64,000 nucleotides of DNA from Astropecten irregularis (taxonomy: Eukaryota > Echinodermata > Asteroidea > Paxillosida > Astropectinidae), in contig OZ020265.1 in the NCBI GenBank assembly GCA_963971285.1, positions 4,566,270 through 4,630,269 on the forward strand, given 5' to 3'. The notes below the pieces were generated by a model. It was given only the letters and a program-made list of their open reading frames with translations. It was not told the DNA's origin and ran no database searches. The position numbers were made by a program, and so were the translations under genes. Positions 41,001 through 51,333 of this stretch are shown one piece after another (position 1 is the first letter of the stretch; the number at the start of each line of letters is the position of its first letter).

Positions 41001-41833
41001 TAGTGACCATCCGAGTTTCTGCGTTAACAAAATAAAACATATTTTGGAAAGGCCATTACCAAGACGTCTTTCCCCGATATCGCATCTCCTAAAGACGTCT
41101 TTCCCTGATATCCTATCTCGGAAAGACGTCTTTTCCCGATATCCTATCTCGGAAAGACGTCTTTTCCCGATATCCTATCTCGGAAAGACGTCTTTTCCCG
41201 ATATCCTATCTCGGAAAGACGTCTTTTCCCGATATCCTATCTTGGAAAGACGTCTTTTCCCGATATCCTATCTCGGAAAGACGTCTTTCCCTGATATCCT
41301 GTCTCGGAAAGACGTCTTTCACTGATATCCTATCTCGGAAAGACGTCTTTTCCCGATATCCTATCTCGGAAAGACGTCTTTCACTGATATCCTATCTCGG
41401 AAAGACGTCTTTCCGTGATACCGTGATACCTATCTCGCAAATACGTCTTTCCCCGATATCCTATCTCGGAAAGACGTCTTTCTCCGATATCCTATCTCGG
41501 AAAGACGTCTTTCCGTGATATTGCTTCTCGGAAAGACGTCTTTCCGAGATAGGATAACCGGGAAAGACGTCTTTCCGAGATAGGATATCAGGGAAATACG
41601 TCTTTCCGAGATGCGATATCAGGGAAAGACGTATTTCCGTGATACGGTTTCAGGGAAAGACGTCTTTCCGATATGCGATATCAGGGAAAGACGTCTATTT
41701 GAGAAAAGGTATCATCTGTCTGAGATAAATATCTCGGAAAGACGTCTTTCCAAGATAAATATCTCGGAAAGACGTATTTCCGAGATAATTATCTCGGAAA
41801 CTCGGAAACTCGGATGGTCACTATAAGCTTCCG
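40991..41833. mobile_element. foldback-type element made of 31-base palindromic repeats
   Basis: Perfect inverted ends of 29 bases (CGGAAGCTTATAGTGACC...GGTCACTATAAGCTTCCG) are flanked by TA. The interior is about 24 units of 31 bases: the 16-base palindrome GGAAAGACGTCTTTCC and a 15-base spacer containing GATAGGATATC. The spacer orientation flips near 41530, so the left half is the inverse of the right half, as in foldback elements. There is no coding capacity beyond repeat-driven frames. It has inserted into a gene of the Polinton-type fossil. Confidence 0.85.
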
Positions 41834-41924
41834 TAGCATTTACGTCAATTATAAATTTCTCGAATCAAAAATATTTGATAATGCAACGGGATATAAAATG
41901 TGTTACAGTTAGAACCAAGATGAG

Positions 41925-42371
41925 ATGACAAAAATTTTTGATGATATAAGATCGCAAGTAATCATATTTATTAAAAATGAAAAAGAAACTTTACCAAAAA
42001 TAGCTACTAGCTTATTTACAAACATGGGTAAAACATTTTTAAAACCAATTTATCTCGAACTAAACACCACCGACAATTCAACTAAAAGAATGTATATTAA
42101 ACTTAAAACGCATGGAAAAGGAAAATATATAAAACATTCTACTAAAGTAATAAACGAAAATAGAGAAACAATTTTAAACATAAACGAATACGTTAATAAA
42201 CCGTGTAAAATTACTCCGTACGTTTCATGTACGGATGCATACTGGGGAACTCACGGTAAAACAGATTATTGCGCTAGTTTTGAAGTAGAACAAGCCATTA
42301 TCGCTTTAAAAGATAATCACCCTGTTGATATCGATACGGATTTAGCATTTGATATTGAAGAAATTAATTAA
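41925..42371 (+). CDS. Polinton-type fossil: unassigned 148-residue frame
   Basis: A continuous AT-rich frame starting MTKIFDDIRSQVIIFIKNEK. It has a central region (MYIKLKTHGKGKYIKHSTK) that looks beta-rich and basic, then YVSCTDAYWGTHGKTDYC and an acidic end. I recognise no family. It belongs with the fossil by composition and position. It ends about 40 bases before a poly(A) tract and a 26-base palindrome. Confidence 0.5.
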   Translation: MTKIFDDIRSQVIIFIKNEKETLPKIATSLFTNMGKTFLKPIYLELNTTDNSTKRMYIKLKTHGKGKYIKHSTKVINENRETILNINEYVNKPCKITPYVSCTDAYWGTHGKTDYCASFEVEQAIIALKDNHPVDIDTDLAFDIEEIN

Positions 42372-42403
42372 AATAAATCCAAAAATTTTATAAAACTTAA
42401 ATA

Positions 42404-42410
<7 letters not shown>

Positions 42411-42442
<32 letters not shown>

Positions 42443-42466
42443 ACCTTGTCTAATTAGACAAGGTGT
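42411..42466. terminator. A30 tract and 26-base perfect palindrome between convergent genes
   Basis: Thirty A residues (42411-42440) are followed by ACACCTTGTCTAATTAGACA plus AGGTGT (42441-42466), its own reverse complement. It separates a plus-strand frame ending at 42371 from a minus-strand gene ending near 42.5 kb. Hairpins at the ends of convergent genes act as 3'-end signals in some large DNA viruses; that role here is inference. Confidence 0.5.
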
Positions 42467-42539
42467 TTTAATTACGTAATTTTTTTACATTTACAAAAAT
42501 ATTTAAACTAATCTATTTTAAATGTTTTCGTAAATAAAC

Positions 42540-43375
42540 TTAAATTAACCCCACAACACCGATTAACATAGTCCAAACGTGACCGGCTAAAAATCCCACC
42601 CCTTTACCCAAAAGATTAAACAGCCAACTGGCGATACTCCCTAAAATACCCGGTAAAGCAGCTAACTATTTACCTCAAATTTTTTAAAGTAAACTCGCCA
42701 AATTTTTTAAATGCTCTTCGATCCATTCTTTTACACCACCCGATTTTGGTGGTGGCTTTGGATCGGGTGTTGGTGGTTTTGGAGTAACCACTGTGGCACC
42801 CCCACCCACAGCCACAACCACGCTACTAATAAGGGTACTAATGGCCAAACTAAAAGCGGCTAAAATGCTAACAACCGTCACACCTTGTTCTCTAAACAAC
42901 GCTCTAATTTTTTCAATTAAAGTTCTATCGGAATTTAAAATACTTCTTATCGATTCATTAAATTTAGTATTACATTTTTTTAAAGAGTCATCAATATTAC
43001 TAATTAGTTAAATCATCATTTAATTTTCTCTTTTCTTCATCGGGTAGGGTATTATCCTTTAATTTTTCTTCAATATCAATACGATCGCTTTTAAATTTAT
43101 TTAATCTAATTATATGGTCTTCACGAGCACCATTTAATGTTGTCATTTTATTAAGATAACCATTAAACTCTCTAGCTTCTTGTTCAAATCCTTCGCTTAT
43201 AAGAATCTCATTGACTCTAGCGATGCGCTCTTCTTTGGTTACATTTTTATCTAGCAACTCTTTTTCTAAAGACGCGCTTACTTCTTTACTTACTTTTCTA
43301 TTATAATCGCTAATCCCAAGTCCCCTTCTAATGAATTCTACACCATTTTTATTTTGAATAGTTTTTAAATTTAAA
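42540..43375 (-). pseudogene. Polinton-type fossil: coiled-coil/membrane protein remains
   Basis: The minus strand shows a charged helical part (KVSKEVSASLEKELLDKN, EGFEQEAREFNGYLNKM), then ALFREQGVTVVSILAAFSLA with a hydrophobic segment, a Pro-rich linker and further hydrophobic stretches. The FREQGVTVVSIL pattern recurs in proteins beside F54H12.3-like integrases in other invertebrates, as far as I recall. The gene is broken and its upstream end abuts the second repeat array. Confidence 0.5.
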
Positions 43376-44527
43376 AGAAGTCTTTCCGAGATAGGATATC
43401 GGAGAAAGACGTCTTTCCGAGATAGGATATCGGAGAAAGACGTCTTTCCGAGATAGGATATCAGAGAAAGACGTCTTTCCAAGATAGGATATCAGAGAAA
43501 GACGTCTTTCCGAGATAGGATATCAGAGAAAGACGTCTTTCCGAGACAGGATATCAGAGAAAGACGTCTTTCCGAGATAGGATATCAGAGAAAGACGTCT
43601 TTCCGAGACAGGATATCAGGGAAAGACGTCTTTCCGAGATAGGATATCAGAGAAAGAAGTCTTTCCGAGATAGGATATCAGAGAAAGACGTCTTTCCGAG
43701 ACAGGATATCAGGGAAAGACGTCTTTCCGAGATAGGATATCAGAGAAAGAAGTCTTTCCGAGATAGGATATCAGAGAAAGACGTCTTTCCGAGATAGGAT
43801 ATCGGAGAAAGACGTCTTTCCGTGATAGGATATCGGAGAAAGACGTCTTTCCGAGACAGGATATCAGGGAAAGACGTCTTTCCGAGACAGGATATCAGGG
43901 AAAGACGTCTTTCCGAGACAGGATATCAGGGAAAGACGTCTTTCCGAGACAGGATATCGGAGAAAGACGTCTTTCCGAGACAGGATATCAGGGAAAGACG
44001 TCTTTCCGAGACAGGATATCAGGGAAAGACGTCTTTCCGAGATAGGATATCAGAGAAAGAAGTCTTTCCGTGATAGGTTATCAGAGAAAGAAGTCTTTCC
44101 GAGATAGGATATCAGGGAAAGACGTCTTTCCGAGATAGGATATCAGGGAAAGACGTCTTTCCGAGATAGGATATCAGGGAAAGACGTCTTTCCGAGATAG
44201 GATATCAGGGAAAGACGTCTTTCCGAGATAGGATATCAGGGAAAGACGTCTTTCCGAGATAGGATATCAGGGAAAGACGTCTTTCCGAGATAGGATATCA
44301 GGGAAAGACGTCTTTCCGAGATAGGATATCAGGGAAAGACGTCTTTCCGAGATAGGATATCCGGGAAAGACGTCTTTCCGTGATAGGATATCTGAGAAAG
44401 ACGTCTTTCCGACATAGGATATCATGGAAAGACGTCTTTCCGAGATAGGATATCAGGGAAAGACGTCTTTCCGAGACGATAATTATCTCGGAAACTCGGA
44501 AACTCGGATGGTCACTATAAGCTTCCG
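43376..44527. mobile_element. second, one-armed copy of the foldback-type element
   Basis: About 36 units of the same 31-base repeat all lie in one spacer orientation, ending in the same terminus (ACTCGGATGGTCACTATAAG then CTTCCG and TA). The left inverted end is missing. It lies between the capsid-like gene and the coiled-coil gene of the fossil. Variants are single-base changes such as AAGAAG for GACGTC context and ACAGG for ATAGG. Confidence 0.85.
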
Positions 44528-44529
44528 TA

Positions 44530-44891
44530 ATAAACTGTGGTCGCCACCCATCTTTAAAATTATAATAGACATCAGCATCGTCTAAAATAAAAATATCATT
44601 ACCCCCTAATTTTATTTTTACTTGTTTGATTAAATTTCTAGCCAAATTTGGATATAAGGTTCTATTTTCATCGTCTTCCGATTCGAGCTCTATATTAAAC
44701 TCTAATTTTGTCGAACTAGGAATTATAACATCGTCAGAAGCGAGACTCGGGAATTTAACGATTAATATACCACCGGGTTTAACCTCTCTCGGAACCATAT
44801 CTAACCTTATCGATTTTCGATTACCTTTCAAAGCCATGGATTTTTTTAAACTCCTGTTTGGGTTTATTTTACTTCCGTACGTTTGCGCCAT
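44530..44891 (-). pseudogene. Polinton-type fossil: putative capsid protein N-terminal part
   Basis: The minus strand from the start near 44891 reads VPREVKPGGILIVKFPSLAS, then IIPSSTKLEFNIELESEDDE and NLARNLIKQVKIKLGGNDIF with YYNFKD. This resembles F54H12.2-like proteins, which travel with Polinton integrases and are thought to be major capsid proteins. Only the first third is present before the repeat array. The family call is from memory of motif style, not from a search. Confidence 0.5.
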
Positions 44892-44932
44892 TTTATAAAA
44901 AAAAAAAAAAAAAAAATATTAATTAATAAAAA
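44892..44932. promoter_or_regulatory. divergent intergenic spacer of the fossil
   Basis: A 41-base, almost pure A/T stretch separates the starts of the minus-strand capsid-like gene and the plus-strand membrane protein. Its position suggests a shared bidirectional promoter. No motif proves it. Confidence 0.35.
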
Positions 44933-45361
44933 ATGGCTTCGATTGCGATGATGATTGGTGGTGCTGTTGTAAATGCCTTAGCGTTTACCGGTTCAAACTT
45001 TTTATTTTCTAGTATAAATCAGGGTAATGCTGAACGAGAACGAAAACGTCACGATCTCGCGTTAGAAGAATTAAGCAGAGCAAAAATAGAATACGAAAAA
45101 AACAGAACAGCTTTACTAGATTATCTAAACGAAAGAATTAGAAAAGAAACGAGGGCTAAAAGTACTTTTCGAAATATTAACCAAGCGTTAATCGAATATA
45201 AAGAAGTGACCGGTAATGATTTAGAAATCCCTGAAGATTTCAGACACGAACCAAAATTGAGTGACTTTTACTCACCGAGTGAAGAACAAAAAGATGCCGA
45301 GATTATTTTTATAATAGGTGGCACGGCGATCATAGGTTATTTAGTCTATAAATGTATTTAA
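44933..45361 (+). CDS. Polinton-type fossil: 142-residue membrane protein with coiled coil
   Basis: The reading starts MASIAMMIGGAVVNALAFTG, a hydrophobic N-terminus. A long charged helix follows (ERKRHDLALEELSRAKIEYE onward to about residue 80) and then a C-terminal hydrophobic segment (IIFIIGGTAIIGYLVYKCI). Two membrane segments around a coiled coil suit a virion membrane or minor capsid role, which is a guess. It ends 15 bases before the integrase start. Confidence 0.55.
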   Translation: MASIAMMIGGAVVNALAFTGSNFLFSSINQGNAERERKRHDLALEELSRAKIEYEKNRTALLDYLNERIRKETRAKSTFRNINQALIEYKEVTGNDLEIPEDFRHEPKLSDFYSPSEEQKDAEIIFIIGGTAIIGYLVYKCI

Positions 45362-45376
45362 TTCTTCTAATATAAA

Positions 45377-46369
45377 ATGGAGGAAAAGTTTAAAAAGATT
45401 TATTACAGCCCCGCAGGATACTGGAAGGGTGAAGGAGCAGTAAAAAAACTTACCGATAAAACCGGCGCGTCTAAAAAAATAGTTCGAAATTGGTTGAGAA
45501 AACAAGCCATTTGGCAAATCTATCTTTCACCACCCGCTTATATACCGAGACCCACGAGTTTAAATAAATCTATAGGTCATCCGAATGAAATGCATCAAGC
45601 TGACTTGTTATATACACCGCACGATACGCTTAAAAGAAAAACTTATAAATACGTGTTAACGATCGTAGACGTAGCCACGAGATATAAAGAAGCCGAACCC
45701 TTAATTAATAAAACCAGCGGTCAAGTGACTGAAGCGATTAAAAGGATTTATCGTAGATCCGCGTTAAGTTGGCCAAAGATTTTAAAAATTGACCCCGGTA
45801 AAGAGTTTATGGGTGAATTTAATACGTTGATAAAAGAGAAAAAAGTACAAGTTCAAAGAGGAGGAGTGGGGCTTCACAGAGCGCAAGGTATTGTCGAAAG
45901 ATTTAATCGAACTTTAGCCGAAAGACTTTTTGGTCATCAATACGCGCAATAACTATTAAACCCCACCGAAAGGTCGAGACTTTGGGTCGAGAGGTTACTT
46001 CAAGTTATTAAAGCGTTAAACAATGAAAAAACTAGATTAATTTCTACCGTTAAAGATGAGTCACTAACTCCCAACAAAGCGATGCAGTTGTTAGATATTA
46101 AACAGTTAAGTTCTAGCCCACCACAAAAAGAAAAACAATTAAACGTTAATAGCGTCGTAAGATATTTATATCAACCTGGGGAACTCGAAGAAGATTCTAG
46201 GAAAAGAGCGACGGATCCCATATGGAGCGTGGATACATATCGGTTAGATAAAATTACCACCGACCCCAATCAACCAACTTTATATTATTTAAAAGACGGA
46301 CCAAAACGATCATTTGTGCGCCAAGAACTCATGGTTATATCCGATGAGGTGGAATTTGGTCCAAATTAA
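45377..46369 (+). pseudogene. Polinton-type fossil: F54H12.3-like integrase
   Basis: The N-terminal part reads YYSPAGYWKGEGAVKKL with a helix-turn-helix-like region. The rve catalytic core follows (MHQADLLY, YVLTIVDVATRYKEAEPL, KILKIDPGKEF, GIVERFNRTLAERLFGHQYA), where Asp, Asp and Glu sit at D-D-E positions. A C-terminal chromo-like region (WSVDTYRLDKI, FVRQELMVI) lies near 46.2-46.35 kb. This is the transposon-derived F54H12.3-like family of Polintons, which inserts element ends into host DNA. The gene is broken. Confidence 0.8.
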
Positions 46370-47260
46370 TAATATTATAAATTAAAAACGATACCCCCGC
46401 TATGACCAAAATTCCAACCGTTAACGCAGTTTTTTCATCTTCGTGGAGATCTGGTTCTGTTTTTATTACTCGCGGAGTTGGTTGCGCCGGTGGGGGAGGC
46501 AGAGTTGGTTGCGTTGGTTGCGTTGGTGGGGGAGGCAGAGTTGATTGCGTTCGCAGAGGAATACTCGAATTTAAATTTAAGTTTAACCCCGGTGATAAAT
46601 CTGACGTTGCTATTTGAATATTATTAATATAACCTTCGTGAACCCCAACCCTTAATTCCATATCAGATGGCATTAAATAAATTCCGGGGGTTATTACAAA
46701 ATGTAACGAACTTTTGGCGTATTGTAACGAATCTTGAAATCGATTGATAGAAGCCTCGATATCGATAGGAGTATTTATAACATCTTCTACGATAACTTCA
46801 AATTGTCTTCGTGCATCTAATCCAGTTCCTGGGGTTAATACGCTAGTTTTAGTTTGCGCTTGCGCCCCTAATAACGAAAAAACGAGAGTTCTTACAGTTT
46901 CGTTTAGTTTAAAATACCAGCTTCTGTGAAAGAAGTCTTATCTGTAATAAATTTTGTCCAAGCGTTGGATGTTTCTTTACCTTGACGAATATATTCTACG
47001 GTATAGGTACTCGAATGACCAGAACCCTTGGGAGGATCGGGGAGACCAAACCCCAATTAAGTAGCCCCCGCGTAACGACCAAAATTTGTTAAAACGTGAG
47101 CGTCGTAATTTTTTCCCGGTACCACTAGACCAGCGCCGTAATAAGCGGTACCTAAACCCCCCGAAGTTTTATCCACGGTTTGTTTCCAATTATGATTTTG
47201 ATCCACGTCCAAAAACCTACAAGTATCGACGTAAGCTTCGTGATCTATATTATTCCCTCA
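46335..47260 (-). pseudogene. Polinton-type fossil: Pro-rich membrane protein remains
   Basis: The minus strand shows fragments of a long protein (for example GLGTAYYGAGLVVPGKNYDA near 47.1 kb), then MPSDMELRVGVHEGYINNIQ, a Pro-rich stretch with repeated LPPPPxQPT, and a membrane segment (TALTVGILVIAGVSFLIYNI). It is broken in several places. It may be a minor structural protein; I do not recognise the family. Confidence 0.45.
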
Positions 47261-47481
47261 TTCGACAATACAACAATCAAGAAATGGTCACAGTACTACA
47301 GTAAATTCAGGTTACGTGTGGTCTGAGCAGTTTTATTATCATCGCACCCAACTGGTCCCATGGAACATGCATGTGGGCCATGTTTCCGGACGGCATGGCT
47401 TCTTGGTCCGTGAAACACCAACGCAACATTTGAAAATTATGATTAACATTGTAAGTTTGTTTCCGGTCGTATGCTGATATA

Positions 47482-50400
47482 GAATGAGAGACTATTATGC
47501 AAAAGAGAGAGAAGCCAATATCGTAACCAGGGACTGTTACATAGTATAAAGGAGGAATACTAGAAACTACAACAACGATTACCTGGGGGCATGGGTGTCG
47601 ATCCCGGGGTGGTAGTGGTGGTGGTGGGGGGGGGGGGGGGGTATATTCCCCAATATTTGAGGTGGGGGATGGCGTGTATTATCCCCCCCCCATATTTCGA
47701 GGTTTAATGTCACTCAAAAAAAGTACCCATCCACTACATGCCAAAGTAGACCGACTTGAGGACCTGATTTCACCCAAACAGCTCAAAGTGGAAAGTACAA
47801 ACTGTGGTGACCGAGTTCCATCCATATTCTCTACAAGACTTCCTATGTAGGGCCCAGCAAATGATTTTATAAAAAAGATTTTGAGGGTATACAAAAAATT
47901 AATGAGCTAACATTGCGGCCGTTTATAAAATTACTTATACCTGACGAGTGGCAAAACAACAAAAATATTAAGTACGTCTTAAAGAAGTATGTGGCGTGGG
48001 ATTCTGAGTCGCGTGCACCGGGTTCGAGCCTGATGGCTCGAACCCGGTGCACGCGACTCAGAATCCCATACCCGAGCCTCAGGGCTCGAACCCGGTGCAC
48101 GCGACTCAGAATCCCACGCCCTAACCACTTGGCCAGAACGAACATCTTGACGAAAGAAGTGAAATTGGAGTGAAGTGATTGTCAATGTCCTGCTCACCGA
48201 AAATCAATCGAGCATGTCCAGTACACTCTGAATGACAAAGCCTTTTGGGGTGCACCCCAGTAAATAATTTCCCATAGGCTCCCATGCTAAATGGCCATTT
48301 TCAAACAAATATTAAAAATACTCAGAAGTTTCTCATACAATCAAGCGATACACCAAAAAGACAACAAAAAAACAGATGAACGCGAGTGCAAAAACCATAA
48401 CGAGGGACTTAAAAGGGGGAAAGCAGAACACTGATAACATAGGCCTAACGATGAATGTTATGCAAGGAGAAGGGAAAAAGACCAGGGGCCGATAATGCTG
48501 GCGCTTTGCGGATCGTCGCTGGGGCTCGGGTCCGCCGCTGGGCGAGGACCGGTCGCTGCTTTATATGCATTGATTTGACCCGTTTGGAGGTGGGTTTGGG
48601 CTTCGGCGGTGGTCGCGGGGCGTTGGTGAGGTTGGCCCCAGGTAGAATGAGAGACTATTATGCAAAAGAGAGAGAAGCCAATATCGTAACCAGGGACTGC
48701 TACATAGTATAAAGGAGGAATACTAGAAACTACAACAACGATTACCTGGGGGCATGGGTGTCGATCCCAGGGTGGTGGTGGTGTGGGAGGGGGGGGGGGA
48801 ATATCCCCCAATATTTGAGGTGGGGAATGGCGTGTATGATCCCCCCCCCCAATATTTCGAGGTTTAATGTCACTCAAAAAAAGTACCCATCCACTACATG
48901 CCAAAGTAGACCGACTTGAGGACCTGATTTCATCCAAACAGCTCAAAGTGGAAAGTACAAACTCTGGTGACCGAGTTCCATCCATATTCTCTACATTCTC
49001 TACCCCCCCCCCATATTTCCAGGTTTAATGTAACTCAAAAAAAGTACCCATCCACTACATGCCAAAGTAGACCGACTTGAGGACCTGATTTCATCCAAAC
49101 AGCTCAGAGTGGAAAGTACAAACTCTGGTGACCGAGTTCCATCCATATTCTCTACAAGACTTCCTATGTAGGGCCCAGCAAATGATTTTTTAAAAAAGAT
49201 TTTCAGGGTATACAAAATATTAATGAGCTAAAATTGCGGCCGTTTATAAAATTACTTATACCTGACTAGTGGCACAACAACAAAAATATTAAGTACGTCT
49301 TAAAGAAGTATGTGGCGTGGGATTCTGAGTAGCGTGCACCACGCGACTCAGAATCCCATGCCCGAGCCTGATGGCTCGAACCCGGTGCACGCGACTCAGA
49401 ATCCCACGCCCTAACCACTTGGCCAGAACGAACATCTTGACGAAAGAAGTGAAATTGGAGTGAAGTGATTGTCAATGTCCTGCTCACCGAAAATCAATCG
49501 AGCATGTCCAGTACACTCTGAATGACAAAGCCTTTTGGGGTGCACCCCAGTAAATAATTTCCCATAGGCTCCCGTGCTAAATGGCCATTTTCAAACAAAT
49601 ATTAAAAATACTCGGAAGTTTCTCATACAATCAAGCGATACACCAAAAAGACAACAACAAAAAACATATGAACGCGAGTGCAAATACCATAACGAGGGAC
49701 TTAAAAGGGGGAAAGCAGAACACTGATAACATAGGCCTAACGATGAATGCTATGCAAGGAGAAGGGAAAAAGACCAGGGGCCGATAATGCTGGCGCTTTG
49801 CGGATCGTCGCTGGGGCTCGGGTCCGCCGCTGGGCGAGGACCGCTCGCTGCTTTATGCATTGATTTGACCCGTTTGGAGGTGGGTTTGGGCTTCGGCGGT
49901 GGTCGCGGGGCGTTGGTGAGGTTGGCCCCAGGTAGAATGAGAGACTATTATGCAAAAGAGAGAGAAGCCAATATCGTAACCAGGGACTGTTACATAGTAT
50001 AAAGGAGGAATACTAGAAACTACAACAACGATTACCTGGGGGCATGGGTGTCGATCCCAGGGTGGTGGTGGTGTGTGGGGGGGGGGGGGTTTGTATATCC
50101 CCCAATATTTGAGGTGGGGGATGGCGTGTATTATCCCCCCCCCCAATATTTCGAGGTTTAATGTCACTCAAAAAAAGAACCCATCCACTACATGCCAAAG
50201 TAGACCGACTTGAGGACCTGATTTCACCCAAACCGCTCAAAGTGGAAAGTACAAACTCTGGTGACCGAGTTCCATCCATATTCTCTACAAGACTTCCTAT
50301 GTAGGGCCCAGCAAATGATTTTATAAAAAGGATTTTGAGGGTACACAAAATATTAATGAGCTAAAATTGCGGCCGTTTATAAAATTACTTATAACTGACG

Positions 50401-50627
50401 AGTGGCACAACAAGAAAAATATTAAGTACGTCTTAAAGAAGTATGTGGCGTGGGATTCTGAGTCGCGTGCACCGGGCTCGAGCCTGATGGCTCGAACCCG
50501 GTGCACGCGACTCAGAATCCCATGCCCGAGCCTGATGGCTCGAACCCGGTGCACGCGACTCAGAATCCCATGCCCGAGCCTCAGGGCTCGAACCCGGTGC
50601 ACGCGACTCAGAATCCCACGCCCTAAC
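47482..50627 (+). repeat. macrosatellite, left block (about 2.7 units)
   Basis: Units start at AGAATGAGAGACTATTATGC at 47482, 48644 and 49934, giving lengths of 1162 and 1290 bases. Each has a conserved leader, a G-run and a C-run, a 160-190 base subrepeat around CCAAAGTAGACCGACTTGAG (one or two copies), a minus-strand tRNA-derived SINE with 48-base duplications, and a GC-rich end (GGGTCCGCCGCTGGGCGAGG). Frames of 60-100 residues recur in every unit but follow the repeat rather than a protein. The block is cut by BEL-2 at 50628. Confidence 0.88.
47997..48145 (-). repeat. tRNA-derived SINE head with 34-base inverted repeat (example unit)
   Basis: The minus strand carries an A-box-like TGGCCAAGTGGTTAGGGC and a B box GGTTCGAGCCC. 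Bases 47997-48030 are the exact reverse complement of 48035-48068 around TGAT, so a B box faces outward on each strand. A 48-base direct repeat (CGAACCCGGTGCACGCGACT and on) is present once to several times per unit. Matching structures lie near 50455, 58400, 59878, 61042, 62215 and 63360. Confidence 0.75.
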
Positions 50628-51333
50628 TGTAAGGTTTAGAGATAAACTTATTTTCCTGTGTATAGTACACAGCGCCCTCTCTTGTTAGATATGTGTTAGA
50701 TGTCTTGAAGTCTAGTTCCTGTTTCACCAGTGGATAGTTTAGTGTAATACGGTAAAGGTACCTGACCTTTATAATTTTACATGACAATTGCACACCTTGC
50801 ACATTGGAGAGAAAGTTTCTGAGTTTCATTGAGAACTTTCATTATTTTCGTCATTAATAGTTAGAGTTTGGATTTGCAGATTATTAGAGAGAATAACAAT
50901 GATCTAGAGACTGCATATTTCTTGCTTCTGACTGAGTGAGACTAAAGATTCCTGTGATTTTCTATAAAACCGGACGCAGAACAGTGTGAGTTAAGATTTG
51001 ATATGATCTTTCTTTGTTTAAAGGTTTATTGCCAGATCATCGATTTGCATTTAATCCACGCTTATTTTGAGGCTTCTTATTATAATAGTTGGATTATAAG
51101 ATGATATATAAATAGTAGCTTGATATTAGGTATGCTGCATTTGGCATGCATACTCGTGTTTCGATTTACTGTTGTTTCAATTACCGGGTTCTTAGTGTTA
51201 TATTGTACTCATTATTGCATTATTTGTTTTGATTTTCCATAGATTTCGAACCCGTTATACTCATCATACTTGAAGTAGATTAAAGGAGTTTGAAAACATT
51301 CTGAAGTTCGTGAGACACAGGCTCGTCTTTACA
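50628..51333 (+). repeat. BEL-2 5' LTR
   Basis: 706 bases, TG...CA, inserted within the SINE part of a macrosatellite unit just after CCCTAAC. Confidence 0.92.

Larger units (their letters stand above)
40670..47300. mobile_element. Polinton/Maverick-type fossil, small and broken
   Basis: This AT-rich block, very unlike its neighbours, has genes on both strands: F54H12.3-like retroviral-type integrase (+), F54H12.2-like putative capsid protein (-), short membrane proteins and unassigned reading frames. No protein-primed DNA polymerase B, packaging ATPase or terminal inverted repeats were found, so it is a partial or non-autonomous derivative. I count at least four or five interruptions. Two of these are insertions of a foldback-type repeat element. 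The ends are approximate. The family rests on the integrase; the rest is inferred from context. Confidence 0.7.

Noticed and set aside
43822-44073. Arg/Asp-rich 83-residue frame in the repeat array
   Set aside because: It is only the 31-base repeat read in one frame (31 bases is not a multiple of three, so the motif cycles through frames).
41040-44490. Regularly spaced palindromic repeats resembling a CRISPR array
   Set aside because: The spacers are almost identical from unit to unit, the setting is an animal genome, and the arrays have transposon-like inverted ends. It is a tandem repeat in a foldback-type element.
47860-48200. Conserved 60-120 residue frames recurring in every satellite unit on both strands (for example GILSRVHRVRAIRL repeats)
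   Set aside because: They follow the 48-base direct repeat and the hairpin, appear on both strands over the same bases, and show no protein-like conservation beyond the DNA repeat.
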